Shown here: in pieces, positions 1-8,434 of the stretch
Layout of the letters: the number at the start of each line of letters is the position of its first letter
Position numbering within the stretch: position 1 is the stretch's first letter
Origin: an uncultured Erythrobacter sp.
Lineage (GTDB): Bacteria; Pseudomonadota; Alphaproteobacteria; Sphingomonadales; Sphingomonadaceae
Length of the DNA: 64,000 bases
Reading direction: 5' to 3'
NCBI GenBank assembly: GCA_947499095.1
Contig: CANMMR010000002.1
Location: forward strand, 310,001 to 374,000
Translations under genes and position numbers: made by a program
Notes under the pieces: generated by a model
What the model was told of the DNA's origin: nothing
The model's input: the letters and a program-made list of their open reading frames with translations, nothing else
The model's database searches: none

Positions 1-1
1 C

Positions 2-769
2 GAGTATCGCGACTGGGAGGAAGTCCGCGAGATCGAGACCCTGTTCGTCGAGCACATCAAGCGGGCGAAGAAATTCATCTACGCGGAAAGCCAGTATTTC
101 GCGTCGCGCGCGATCGCCGAAGCGATATTGGAGCGGGTACAGGAAGACGATCCGCCGGAAATCGTGATCGTCCATCCCGCGCATGCCGATGGCTGGCTCG
201 AGCAACAGGCAATGGACCATGCCCGTGCCAAACTAGTCAAATGCATCGAGGATAATGACAAGAAGGGCCGCTTCAGCATCTGGACCCCGGTCAGCGGTAC
301 CACGCACATCTACGTCCATGCCAAGATGATGATCGTCGACGACGAGATCTTCCGCATCGGTTCGGCCAATATGAACAACCGGTCGATGGGTCTGGACAGC
401 GAATGCGACGTTTTCGTCGATTGCACGCGCGAAGGTAACGAGCACGCTTGCGAGGCGATCGCGAAAATTCGCTACTCGCTACTCGCCGAACACTGCGGGT
501 TGAAGGAGGACGAAGTTCCCGAGCTTATCGAGCGACAGGGATCGATGACGGCGATGATCGATCATTCCATTACCGAGGACGGCCGTAATCTGATCCGGTA
601 CCATCCGCCCGAATTGAACGATGTGCAGGAAGAGGTCGCCGAGAGCGGCATGCTCGATCCAGAACGTCCGGACGATATGTTCGAGCCGTTTGCCAAAGGC
701 GGCCTTTTCCGCAAAGGGAGCAGGCTCGAACGGGCTCGCAATCGAGGGAAAGGCAAGTGGCGTAAATGA
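2..769 (+). CDS. phospholipase D-like protein, C-terminal part (5' end outside window)
   Basis: The open frame runs in from the left edge of the window, so the N-terminus is missing. It contains a complete HKD motif (HAKMMIVDD, with His at 317-319, Lys at 323-325 and Asp at 338-340) followed by GSANMNNRS and an acidic DSECD segment, as in the second catalytic half of phospholipase D and cardiolipin-synthase-like enzymes. These enzymes hydrolyse or transfer phosphatidyl groups, usually at membranes. The first HKD motif should lie upstream of the window. The C-terminus is basic (R, K and G rich). The stop overlaps the folE start by four bases (ATGA), which suggests translational coupling. The exact substrate cannot be told from this half. 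Confidence 0.85.
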   Translation, partial: EYRDWEEVREIETLFVEHIKRAKKFIYAESQYFASRAIAEAILERVQEDDPPEIVIVHPAHADGWLEQQAMDHARAKLVKCIEDNDKKGRFSIWTPVSGTTHIYVHAKMMIVDDEIFRIGSANMNNRSMGLDSECDVFVDCTREGNEHACEAIAKIRYSLLAEHCGLKEDEVPELIERQGSMTAMIDHSITEDGRNLIRYHPPELNDVQEEVAESGMLDPERPDDMFEPFAKGGLFRKGSRLERARNRGKGKWRK

Positions 770-1377
770 GTAGCCTGGTTGGACCAGACGAAGACGATCC
801 CCGCGGCAAGCCGCCGGTCCCCGAAAATGTGCAGGATGCGATCCGCACGCTGATCGAATGGACGGGTGACGATCCTTCGCGCGAGGGCTTGCTGGATACG
901 CCTGCGCGCGTGGCGCGCGCGTGGAAGGAATATTGCCTAGGCTATACCGAAGATCCGGCGGTGCATCTCGATCGCGTATTCGAGGAAGTGGGCGGATATA
1001 ACGAGATCGTCCTGCTCAAGGACATCCCGTTCCAGTCGCATTGCGAACACCACATGGCGCCGATCATCGGGAAGGCAGCGATCGCTTACCTCCCGAAGGA
1101 CCGCGTTGTCGGCATTTCGAAGCTTGCGCGAGTCTTGCATGGCTTCGCACGCCGCTTGCAGGTCCAGGAACGGCTGACAGCCGAAGTCGCCGACTGCATC
1201 TGGGAGAATCTCGAGCCGGAAGGCGTCGCCGTCGTGATCGAGGCCTCGCACAGCTGTATGACCGCACGCGGTGTTCGCACGCCCGGGGTGGGCATGATCA
1301 CCAGCCGCATGATGGGGACCTTCCTCGAAGACCAGCGCAGTCGCAAGGAAGTCCTTAGCCTGATGGGTTACGGCTGA
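766..1377 (+). CDS. folE: GTP cyclohydrolase I
   Basis: This 203-residue protein matches the FolE family in length and motifs. It converts GTP to 7,8-dihydroneopterin triphosphate, the first step of folate or tetrahydrobiopterin synthesis, as a cytoplasmic homodecamer. The zinc-binding signature CEHHMAPI is present (Cys93, His96), the second zinc cysteine is Cys164 in SHSCMTARGV, and the VVGISKLARV segment follows as expected. The ATG lies in the ATGA overlap with the upstream phospholipase-like gene, so both are probably on one transcript. A convergent small gene ends four bases beyond the stop. The assignment is secure. Confidence 0.96.
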   Translation: MSSLVGPDEDDPRGKPPVPENVQDAIRTLIEWTGDDPSREGLLDTPARVARAWKEYCLGYTEDPAVHLDRVFEEVGGYNEIVLLKDIPFQSHCEHHMAPIIGKAAIAYLPKDRVVGISKLARVLHGFARRLQVQERLTAEVADCIWENLEPEGVAVVIEASHSCMTARGVRTPGVGMITSRMMGTFLEDQRSRKEVLSLMGYG

Positions 1378-1381
1378 CCGC

Positions 1382-1666
1382 TCAATAGCCGATCAGCTTT
1401 TCCAGAAAGCCGCGAGACTTGCGCTTCGGCGCGGTTTCGCCGGCGAGACCGTACAGGTAGTTGCCGAGCTGCACGGCCTGCTTCCGCGTCAGGAAACAAC
1501 GGAAATCGCGCACGTCGTCGGGCTGGTCAGGCGTTTTGCGGGCGCTCTGCATCAGCAACATGATACGCTGCCTCGCCGGACTCGAATCCCAGCCCAGCAG
1601 CACGCCGAAGTCCTTATCGGCGGATGGCTCGGTCGCTATTCCGGTTTCGCTCTTCTTCGCTCCCAT
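1382..1666 (-). CDS. conserved small hypothetical protein (94 aa)
   Basis: This is a 94-residue protein of unknown function. It has a charged N-terminus, a central helical segment (SSPARQRIMLLMQSAR, then TRKQAVQLGNYLYGL) and a basic tail ending KSRGFLEKLIGY. There is no signal peptide, membrane segment or recognisable catalytic motif. I recall similar proteins in sphingomonads but cannot name a family. No clear Shine-Dalgarno sequence precedes the ATG at 1666. The gene lies just downstream of the terminator hairpin of the peroxiredoxin gene on the same strand, so it probably has its own promoter or depends on read-through. It converges on folE. Confidence 0.65.
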   Translation of the reverse strand: MGAKKSETGIATEPSADKDFGVLLGWDSSPARQRIMLLMQSARKTPDQPDDVRDFRCFLTRKQAVQLGNYLYGLAGETAPKRKSRGFLEKLIGY

Positions 1667-1678
1667 GCGGAAAAGAAT

Positions 1679-1713
1679 GCGCCCCGCCTTGCGATTCGGG
1701 CAAGGCGGGGCGC
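1679..1713 (-). terminator. rho-independent terminator of the peroxiredoxin gene
   Basis: A perfect 14-bp stem (1679-1692 with 1700-1713) closes a 7-base loop. Read on the minus strand it is followed by ATTCTTTT. It begins 33 bases after the peroxiredoxin stop codon, which is where an intrinsic terminator is expected. Confidence 0.85.
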
Positions 1714-1745
1714 GCTATTGTCCGCAGCCGGGACGGCTTTCGTGA

Positions 1746-2225
1746 TCAGAGCTGGCCGAGCATGTGCTCCGCGCTGGAAACCGAAAAATCGCCCGGCGCT
1801 TCGACGTTGAGTTCCTTCACGACACCGTCTTCGACGACCATCGAATAACGTTGTCCTCGCTTGCCCATGCCGAAGCCGGAGCCGTCCATTGTGAGACCGA
1901 CCGCTTCCGCGAAGTCGCCATTGCCATCGGCCAGCATGGTAATGTCGTCACTGCCGGCAGACGATTTCCACGCCCCCATTACGAACGCATCGTTCACTGC
2001 CGTCGCCACGATCTCATCGACGCCCTTGGCTTTAAGCTCGTCGGCCTTGTCGACATAACCTGGGAGGTGGCGCGCCGAACAGGTCGGCGTGAAGGCACCC
2101 GGTACCGAGAACAGGGCTACAGTCTTGCCCTTGAAGTACTCGCCGGACTGAACCTGCTCAGGGCCGTTTTCCGTCGCCTTGACCAGTGTCACATCGGGCA
2201 GCTTGTCGCCCACAGAAATCGTCAT
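1746..2225 (-). CDS. peroxiredoxin (PrxV-like, 1-Cys)
   Basis: This 159-residue protein belongs to the redoxin/peroxiredoxin-5 type. Thiol peroxidases of this type reduce hydrogen peroxide and organic hydroperoxides in the cytoplasm. The peroxidatic cysteine is Cys49 in PGAFTPTCS, and the later segment [14 protein letters not shown] is typical of the family. No second cysteine is seen, so reduction must come from an external thiol. The frame is open about 80 codons upstream, but that stretch is arginine- and proline-rich and unlike the family; the ATG at 2225, giving [12 protein letters not shown], is the sensible start. The gene diverges from ahcY across a 238-base spacer and ends at a strong terminator. 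Confidence 0.92.
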   Translation of the reverse strand: MTISVGDKLPDVTLVKATENGPEQVQSGEYFKGKTVALFSVPGAFTPTCSARHLPGYVDKADELKAKGVDEIVATAVNDAFVMGAWKSSAGSDDITMLADGNGDFAEAVGLTMDGSGFGMGKRGQRYSMVVEDGVVKELNVEAPGDFSVSSAEHMLGQL

Positions 2226-2463
2226 CGCTGAATTCCTTGTCTGTCCCGTCCGCTGTCGAGGTAGGCCGCGTGCGCTGCCCATGCAACCGGCGCTAGATCT
2301 AAAACTGCCGCAATTTCGAGCGTGGTCTTCCCGTCTGCAGACGGAGGCGGGAGCGCCGGGTGCGGAGCATTGCTTTCGCCCGGCGGAGGGGCTAGGGGCG
2401 GCGCCAAACGGCGTCGCCCTTTCTGCGTGCGGAGCCATTCTCTTCCAAATATCTCTCGAGGAC
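2226..2463 (+). promoter_or_regulatory. hairpin-rich intergenic leader upstream of ahcY
   Basis: The spacer between the divergent peroxiredoxin and ahcY genes holds three consecutive stem-loops: a perfect 14-bp palindrome CCGTCTGCAGACGG at 2331-2344, a 7-bp stem at 2354-2360/2379-2385, and a 9-bp stem with one G-T pair at 2397-2405/2410-2418 closing on AAAC. The last is followed by CTTTC, 41 bases before the ahcY start. The layout suggests a structured 5' leader. I could not match it to a SAH or SAM riboswitch consensus by eye. Confidence 0.45.
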
Positions 2464-3879
2464 ATGAGCGTGACCGCATTTTCCGACTACGTCATCAAGG
2501 ACATTGCGCTGGCCGACTACGGCCGTGCCGAAATCAATATCGCCGAAACCGAAATGCCGGGCCTGATGGCTCTGCGTGAGGAATACGGCGAAGAGCAGCC
2601 CCTGAAGGGCGCGCGCATTACCGGATCGCTGCACATGACGATCCAGACCGCCGTGCTGATTGAAACGCTGGTCGCCCTAGGCGCCGATGTGCGCTGGGCA
2701 ACGTGCAACATCTTCTCGACGCAGGATCATGCAGCCGCTGCCATTGCAGCACAGGACATCCCCGTGTTCGCGATCAAGGGTGAGAGCCTGGCCGATTACT
2801 GGGATTATGTCGGCAAGATTTTCGACTGGTCCACGGACGAGGACCCGGACCAGACCGCCAACATCATCCTCGACGATGGCGGCGATGCGACCATGTTCGC
2901 CCTGTGGGGTGCCCGCATCGAAGCCGGCGAGGAACTGCCCGAGCCGCAGAATGCCGAGGAAATCGAATTCCAGCGTGCGCTCAAGGCTTTCCTGAAGGAT
3001 CGCCCCGGCTACCTGACCAATTCGGTGAAGAACATCGTCGGCGTTTCAGAAGAGACCACCACCGGCGTCCACCGCCTCTACCACCTCGCCAAGCAGGGCA
3101 AGCTGCCGTTCCCGGCGATCAACGTGAACGACAGCGTGACCAAGTCGAAGTTCGACAACCTCTACGGCTGCCGCGAATCGCTGGTCGATGCCATCCGCCG
3201 TGCGACGGACGTCATGCTGTCCGGTAAGGTCGCCTGCGTCGCCGGCTTCGGCGATGTCGGCAAGGGCTCGGCCCAGTCGCTCCGCAATGGCGGCGCCCGT
3301 GTGCTCGTGACCGAGATCGACCCGATCTGCGCGCTGCAGGCGGCGATGGACGGCTTCGAAGTCGTGACCATGGAAGAGGCCGTGAAGGTCGCGGACATCT
3401 TCTGTACAGCCACCGGCAACGAACACGTCATCACCGCCGAACACATGAAGGCGATGAAGGACAAGGCGATCGTCTGCAACATCGGCCATTTCGACAGCGA
3501 GATCCAGATTTCGGCACTCGACAATTACGAGTGGACCGAACTCAAGCCCGGCACCGACCTCGTCAAGTTCCCCGACGGCAAGGAAATCATCGTCCTGGGC
3601 CAGGGCCGTCTGGTGAACCTCGCCTGCGCGACCGGCCACCCGAGCTTCGTGATGAGCTTCAGCTTCACCAATCAGACGCTGGCGCAGATCGAGCTTTGGA
3701 CCAAAGGCGACGAGTACAAGAACGACGTCTACGTCCTGCCCAAGCATCTCGACGAAAAGGTCGCTGCGCTGCATCTCGACAAGCTCGGCGTGAAGCTGAC
3801 CGAGCTCAGCCAGAAGCAGGCCGACTACATCGGCGTTCCGGTCGAAGGGCCGTTCAAGCCCGAACATTATCGCTACTGA
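2464..3879 (+). CDS. ahcY: adenosylhomocysteinase (S-adenosylhomocysteine hydrolase)
   Basis: This 471-residue enzyme cleaves S-adenosylhomocysteine to adenosine and homocysteine, relieving product inhibition of methyltransferases. The family landmarks are present: [18 protein letters not shown] near the N-terminus, the NAD-binding glycine motif [13 protein letters not shown], and the C-terminal KPEHYRY ending. The frame is open about 95 codons upstream, but that part is proline-rich with no family resemblance. The ATG at 2464, preceded by GAGG a few bases upstream, gives the normal length and the start [14 protein letters not shown]. The upstream leader is strongly structured. A stable hairpin follows the stop and precedes divL. 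Confidence 0.96.
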   Translation: MSVTAFSDYVIKDIALADYGRAEINIAETEMPGLMALREEYGEEQPLKGARITGSLHMTIQTAVLIETLVALGADVRWATCNIFSTQDHAAAAIAAQDIPVFAIKGESLADYWDYVGKIFDWSTDEDPDQTANIILDDGGDATMFALWGARIEAGEELPEPQNAEEIEFQRALKAFLKDRPGYLTNSVKNIVGVSEETTTGVHRLYHLAKQGKLPFPAINVNDSVTKSKFDNLYGCRESLVDAIRRATDVMLSGKVACVAGFGDVGKGSAQSLRNGGARVLVTEIDPICALQAAMDGFEVVTMEEAVKVADIFCTATGNEHVITAEHMKAMKDKAIVCNIGHFDSEIQISALDNYEWTELKPGTDLVKFPDGKEIIVLGQGRLVNLACATGHPSFVMSFSFTNQTLAQIELWTKGDEYKNDVYVLPKHLDEKVAALHLDKLGVKLTELSQKQADYIGVPVEGPFKPEHYRY

Positions 3880-3892
3880 TCGATGATCCTTT

Positions 3893-3928
3893 GCGGGGAG
3901 TTGCAATGGCTTGCCATTGCATCCCCGC
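3893..3928 (+). terminator. strong hairpin between ahcY and divL (no T tract)
   Basis: Two stacked stems, GCGGGGA/TCCCCGC (3893-3899 with 3922-3928) and TGCAATGG/CCATTGCA (3902-3909 with 3914-3921), give 15 paired bases with a 2-base bulge and a CTTG tetraloop. There is no T-run after it, so it may act as a transcript-stabilising 3' end, a weak terminator or an attenuator in front of divL. Confidence 0.6.
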
Positions 3929-3952
3929 GACAGGCGGCATAGCTGGCAGGTA

Positions 3953-6295
3953 ATGGAAATCTCGCCTGCATTGCTGGCCCTTGTCGGGTTGTTGCTTGCG
4001 CTCTGGACCGCCGCGGCGGTCTGGGTGATGCTGCGCGCCAGCGGGCGGGAGCAGAAGTTCGCTTCCACCCGCAAGTCGGCGCTGCGCATGGCGCGGATGC
4101 TGGAGGAATCGCCTGCGGTTCCCTTGCTCGTGCGGGCCGATGGCCGGATCGAAGCGCCCGACCGTTTCGCGCGTTGGCTAGGCCTTTCGAAAGTGCCGGA
4201 GTTTCTCAGCGAGCTGACCGGAGCCGATGGCAACGGCCTTAGCGAGGAACAGGTCGAAGAGCTGACGAGCAAGGTTCGTCGCACGCAAAAGACGGCCAAG
4301 CCCTTCCGCATGTCGCTCGCTGTCCCGGGGTCGGAGCGTGCGCTGACGCTCAGCGGAACGCTGGCCGACCCAGCAGTTTCGCCGAACGGTGCAGCGCTGG
4401 TCTGGGTGTTCGACTATAGCGAAAGCCAGACCGAGCTGAGCCAGCTGCGCGAGGAAGCGGCCCGCGCCAAGGACGATTTCGGCGCGCTTGTCGGCCTGAT
4501 TGAAGCGGCACCCATGCCCATGTGGTTTCGCGGCGGCGACATGAAGCTGCGCCTCGTCAACCGTGCCTATGTCGACGCTGTCGGGGCGCAGAGTGCGGAC
4601 GAGGTGGTGACCAAGCAGGTCGAGCTGGTCGAGACCGTCGGCGGGCGCAGCGCATCGCAAGTCGCCCAACAGGCCGCCGACCGCCGCCAGCCGATCGAGC
4701 GCATCGTGTCCGCGACGATCAACGAAGCGCGGCGCACGATCCGCGTTACCGACCTGCCCCTCGTGGGCGAGGGCATCGCCGGTTACGCGGTCGATATCGA
4801 GGAAATGGAAGAGCAGGCCCGCGAATTCCGGGCTTTCCGCGAAGCGCAGCGCTCCATGCTCGACCAGCTCTCCATCGGCGTCGCGCAGTTTGATGCGCAG
4901 CACCGCATGACCTTTGCGAACCAGCCGTTCCACCGCGTTTTCGCCCTCCCGCCGGGCGTGGTGAACGACCGCACCACTTTCGAGCACATGTTGCTGATCG
5001 CGCGCGAAGCGGGGCGCATCCCCGAAGTCCGGGACTTCCCATCGTGGCGCAACGAGCTGGTTAACTGGTTCCAGCGCGACGAACCGCACGAAGAGGCATG
5101 GCCCCTTTCCGACAGCACGCATTTGCGCGTCGTCGCCCAGCCGCTGCCGGATGGCGGCCTGGTGATGATCGCCGAAGACCGGACCGAGCAACTCGCCCTG
5201 TCGGCCACCCGCGACACGCTGTTGCGGACGCGCACCGCGACATTCGACAGCCTGTTCGAGGCGCTCGCGGTGTTCGCGCCCGACGGCCACTTGGAGTTGT
5301 GGAACCGTAGCTTCCCCGGCGCATGGGGGCTGGAACCGGAAGTCGTCGATGGGCATCCGCAAGCCGAAGACCTGCTGGAAGCCATCGCGGGCAATCTCGC
5401 CGATCCCGGGGCTATCGACGTGGTCGGCAATACCATCCGCTCGGCCACGCTGGACCGCAAGAAGCGCACGGCGCGGGTCGAGCTGGCGGACGGGCGCACC
5501 CTCGATCTCGAAGGCGTGCCTCTGCCCGACGGCAATGGCCTGCTGACCGTGCTCGACGTGACGGCATCGCAGCAGGCCGAAGAGGCGCTGCGAGAGCGGA
5601 ACCGGGCGCTCGAAGAGGCGGATGCCGTGATGACGCGTTTTCTCGCCAATATGAGCTATGAATTCCGCACGCCGCTGACGTCCATCGGCGGATTCGCCGA
5701 GCTTCTCTCCAGCGGCATCGCCGGCGAGCTGAGTCCGCAGGCGGTGGAGTATGTGCAGGCCATTTCGCTGTCGGTCGGCAAGCTGACCGAGCAGGTCGAG
5801 AACGTCCTCGACCTTTCGCAAAGCGAAGCGGGGCTGATGCCTCTCAACACCGCGAAGATCGAATTGCTGCCCTTCATCACGCAGGTGGTGCGCGCGGAGG
5901 AAAAGCGGATCGTCGACGGCGGCCTCACGCTCGATCTCAAGGGCGGGGCGGGCAAGGTGGTGACTGCTGATGCGCAGCAGCTCCGCCGCGCCATCGCGAA
6001 CCTGCTCGACAATGCGATTTCGGCCACCCCGCAGGGTGGCCGGATACTCGTGGAGCTCGGCAAATCGCGCGGCGAGACGAAGATCGTAATCTCCGATAAT
6101 GGCCGCGGCATGAACCAGCACGAACTGGCCCGCGCGCTCGAAGGCATTCGAATGTCGGCGGACGGCAAGGGGATCGAACGGCGCCATGGTCTCGGCATCC
6201 CGCTCGCCCGGCAGCTGATCGAAGCGCATGATGGCAAGCTGGAGATCGTCAGCCGGCCGAGCTCGGGCACGACCGCGACCATCACGCTGCCGTGA
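3953..6295 (+). CDS. divL: DivL-like PAS sensor pseudo-histidine kinase
   Basis: The 780-residue protein has one N-terminal membrane helix (about residues 6-27), several PAS-like regions, a dimerisation/phosphoacceptor helix and a HATPase domain. In the H-box the usual histidine is replaced by tyrosine: NMSYEFRTPL, with Tyr569. The ATP-binding motifs look intact (NLLDNA, SDNGRGM, RHGLGI). Caulobacter DivL has the same His-to-Tyr change and similar length and architecture; it binds DivK and controls the CckA-CtrA phosphorelay at the cell pole. I therefore call this DivL, supported by the downstream tsaE. The ATG at 3953 lacks a well-spaced Shine-Dalgarno sequence, so the exact start is uncertain. 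The stop overlaps the tsaE GTG start. Confidence 0.88.
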   Translation: MEISPALLALVGLLLALWTAAAVWVMLRASGREQKFASTRKSALRMARMLEESPAVPLLVRADGRIEAPDRFARWLGLSKVPEFLSELTGADGNGLSEEQVEELTSKVRRTQKTAKPFRMSLAVPGSERALTLSGTLADPAVSPNGAALVWVFDYSESQTELSQLREEAARAKDDFGALVGLIEAAPMPMWFRGGDMKLRLVNRAYVDAVGAQSADEVVTKQVELVETVGGRSASQVAQQAADRRQPIERIVSATINEARRTIRVTDLPLVGEGIAGYAVDIEEMEEQAREFRAFREAQRSMLDQLSIGVAQFDAQHRMTFANQPFHRVFALPPGVVNDRTTFEHMLLIAREAGRIPEVRDFPSWRNELVNWFQRDEPHEEAWPLSDSTHLRVVAQPLPDGGLVMIAEDRTEQLALSATRDTLLRTRTATFDSLFEALAVFAPDGHLELWNRSFPGAWGLEPEVVDGHPQAEDLLEAIAGNLADPGAIDVVGNTIRSATLDRKKRTARVELADGRTLDLEGVPLPDGNGLLTVLDVTASQQAEEALRERNRALEEADAVMTRFLANMSYEFRTPLTSIGGFAELLSSGIAGELSPQAVEYVQAISLSVGKLTEQVENVLDLSQSEAGLMPLNTAKIELLPFITQVVRAEEKRIVDGGLTLDLKGGAGKVVTADAQQLRRAIANLLDNAISATPQGGRILVELGKSRGETKIVISDNGRGMNQHELARALEGIRMSADGKGIERRHGLGIPLARQLIEAHDGKLEIVSRPSSGTTATITLP

Positions 6296-6729
6296 CGATT
6301 GCCTTAACCGATCTCGCCGCGATGGAGGCCTTGGGCAAGCGAATTGCTCGCTTGCTCCGGCCGGGCGATGTCGTTGCGCTGACCGGCGATCTGGGCACCG
6401 GAAAGACGACGCTGGCGCGCGCCATCTTGAACGCACTCGGTCATCAAGGCGAAGTGCCGTCACCGACCTTCACCATCATCGAGACCTATGACGCATTGCA
6501 CCCGCCCATAGTGCATGCCGATTTCTACCGCCTCCGCCATTCCGACGAAGTGTACGAGCTGGGCCTCGACGATTACCGCGAAGGCGCCGCGCTCATCGCG
6601 GAATGGCCCGATCATGCGGGCGGCTTCGCCCACGAGCCGGCCTGCCTTTCGGTAAGGCTCGAAAAAGTGGGCGAAGGGCGCGAAGCCGTTGTAACCGCAG
6701 GCGAGACTTGGCAAAGCCGCTGGCCATGA
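6292..6729 (+). CDS. tsaE: tRNA threonylcarbamoyladenosine biosynthesis ATPase TsaE
   Basis: This is a 145-residue P-loop protein of the TsaE (YjeE) family, which works with TsaB and TsaD to place t6A at position 37 of ANN-decoding tRNAs. The Walker A motif is GDLGTGKTT, followed by the family segment PSPTFTIIETY and the FYRLRHSDEVYELGLDDY region. The start is a GTG inside a GTGA overlap with divL, and the stop overlaps the amgK ATG, so translation is probably coupled along the whole run. The assignment is secure. Confidence 0.95.
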   Translation: MTIALTDLAAMEALGKRIARLLRPGDVVALTGDLGTGKTTLARAILNALGHQGEVPSPTFTIIETYDALHPPIVHADFYRLRHSDEVYELGLDDYREGAALIAEWPDHAGGFAHEPACLSVRLEKVGEGREAVVTAGETWQSRWP

Positions 6730-7715
6730 GCGCAACGCTACCCCACGGGCTTCATGCATTTCTCGGCGACACCGAATGGGAGGGGGCGGAAATCGCTCCG
6801 CTCGTCGGCGATGCCAGCTTCCGCCGCTATTTCCGCCTCCGCCTGGGTGAACGCAGTGCGATGCTGATGCACGCGCCGCCGCCGCAGGAAGATCCGAAAC
6901 CGTTCCTGCATGTCGCCGATTGGCTCACGGCAAACGGGATGCGGGGGCCGGAAATCTACTTGCAGGATGCAGACGCCGGGTGGGTGCTCACGGAGGACTT
7001 CGGCGACCACCGTGTGCGCGAATGGATCGACGACCATCCCGGCGACGAGCACGATATCTATGCCGGTGCGATCGAGGCGCTGGTCAAGCTGCACACGCTG
7101 CCGCCGGGGCCGTTCCCGCCATACGATATGGCGACTTACTTGCGCGAAGTGGACCTCTTCACCGAGTGGTACTGCCCCGCCGCAGGTCTCGAGGTCGATC
7201 AGGAAGGCTGGACCGCAGCTTGGCGCGAGGTTCTGGACCCACTGCTGTTGCGGCAGGATCCGGGCGTTACCGTGCTGCGCGACTATCATGCGGAGAATAT
7301 CATGCTGCTGGAACCGGGCAAACTCGGCGGCGAGCAGGGGCTGATCGATTTCCAGGACGCGCTGGTCGGACATCCGGCCTACGATCTCGTCAGCCTGCTG
7401 CAGGATGCGCGGCGCGATGTTTCGGAGCAACTGGAGCATGACATGCTGTGCCGCTACCGCGCCGCAGCCGATCCGGATGAGCATTTCGAGGCCGACTATG
7501 CCCGGCTCGGCGCGCAACGGAATGCGAAGATCGTCGGCATCTTCACTCGCCTCTACAAGCGCGACGGCAAGTCCCGCTATCTCGCGATGATCCCGCGCGT
7601 ATGGCGCGCCATGGAACGCGACCTCGCGCATCCGGTCGCGGCGCCGCTCGCGGCGTGGTTCGCGGCGAACATCCCGGCCGAGCTTCGCGAGAATGGGGGC
7701 GGCGAAATCAAATGA
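6726..7715 (+). CDS. amgK: cell-wall sugar kinase (N-acetylmuramate / N-acetylglucosamine 1-kinase)
   Basis: The 329-residue protein is an aminoglycoside-phosphotransferase-fold kinase. The catalytic segment LRDYHAENIML and the metal-binding LIDFQDALVGHPAYDL are clear. AmgK phosphorylates the anomeric hydroxyl of MurNAc (and GlcNAc) in the recycling route that bypasses de novo UDP-MurNAc synthesis. The neighbouring murU encodes the next enzyme, which supports the call. The ATG at 6726 sits in an ATGA overlap with tsaE and gives the expected length; the open frame upstream of it is only the shadow of tsaE. The stop overlaps murU. Confidence 0.9.
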   Translation: MSATLPHGLHAFLGDTEWEGAEIAPLVGDASFRRYFRLRLGERSAMLMHAPPPQEDPKPFLHVADWLTANGMRGPEIYLQDADAGWVLTEDFGDHRVREWIDDHPGDEHDIYAGAIEALVKLHTLPPGPFPPYDMATYLREVDLFTEWYCPAAGLEVDQEGWTAAWREVLDPLLLRQDPGVTVLRDYHAENIMLLEPGKLGGEQGLIDFQDALVGHPAYDLVSLLQDARRDVSEQLEHDMLCRYRAAADPDEHFEADYARLGAQRNAKIVGIFTRLYKRDGKSRYLAMIPRVWRAMERDLAHPVAAPLAAWFAANIPAELRENGGGEIK

Positions 7716-8434
7716 CCGCTCTTGTCTCCGATACCGCAATGCTGATGGCCGCCGGTCTCGGCAAGCGGATGCGCCCGCTGACGGCCACGACGCCCAAACC
7801 CCTGGTGCGGGTGGCAGGCAAGCCGCTGATCGACCGCGCGCTCGACCGCATCGAGGACGCGGGGATCGAGAAGGCGTTGGTCAACGTCCATTACCTCGCC
7901 GATGCGATCGAAGCCCACGTCGGACCGCGCAAGGCGCCGGCGATCAGCTTCTCCGACGAGCGCGAGCAATTGCTCGAAACCGGTGGCGGCATGGTCAAGG
8001 CGCAGGCCGCCGGCCAGCTGCCCGATCCCTTCTTCGCCTGCAATGCCGACAGCATCTGGCTCGACGGACCGCGCAACGCTTTCGCCGAACTCTCTGCGCG
8101 CTGGGACCCGGAGCGGATGGACGCGCTGTTGCTGGTCGTCAGCCACGTGCGCGCCTTCAACTTCGACGGCACGGGCGACTTCTACATGGACGCGGCCGGG
8201 CGATTGACCCGCAAGCAGCCGGAACGGATCGCGCCGTTCATCTACACCGGCATCCAGGTCGTGTCGCATCGGCTGCTCCGCGATGCGCCCGAGGGTAAGT
8301 TCTCGACCAATATCCTGTGGGACCGGGCGATCGGAGAAGGGCGCCTGTTCGGCCTCGCCTTCACCGGCGAATGGTACGAAGTCGGCACGCCGCAGCACAT
8401 CGCGCCGACCGAGGAAGCGCTGCGGGGTGGCTGA
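7712..8434 (+). CDS. murU: N-acetylmuramate alpha-1-phosphate uridylyltransferase
   Basis: This 240-residue sugar-nucleotidyltransferase carries the Rossmann-like signature LMAAGLGKRMRPLT near the N-terminus, then TPKPLV and the metal-binding CNADSIW. MurU converts MurNAc-1-phosphate and UTP to UDP-MurNAc, completing the AmgK/MurU recycling route. This pathway gives intrinsic fosfomycin tolerance where it has been studied. The start ATG overlaps the amgK stop (ATGA). The addB GTG start lies eight bases before the murU stop. Confidence 0.92.
   Translation: MTALVSDTAMLMAAGLGKRMRPLTATTPKPLVRVAGKPLIDRALDRIEDAGIEKALVNVHYLADAIEAHVGPRKAPAISFSDEREQLLETGGGMVKAQAAGQLPDPFFACNADSIWLDGPRNAFAELSARWDPERMDALLLVVSHVRAFNFDGTGDFYMDAAGRLTRKQPERIAPFIYTGIQVVSHRLLRDAPEGKFSTNILWDRAIGEGRLFGLAFTGEWYEVGTPQHIAPTEEALRGG

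Noticed and set aside
2331..2418. Known SAH riboswitch
   Set aside because: The hairpins are real, but I could not align them with the conserved core of the SAH class, so only a structured leader is reported.
4178..6463. 761-codon minus-strand open frame
   Set aside because: It is antisense to divL and the start of tsaE. Its His/Arg/Asp-rich composition and lack of motifs mark it as a shadow frame.
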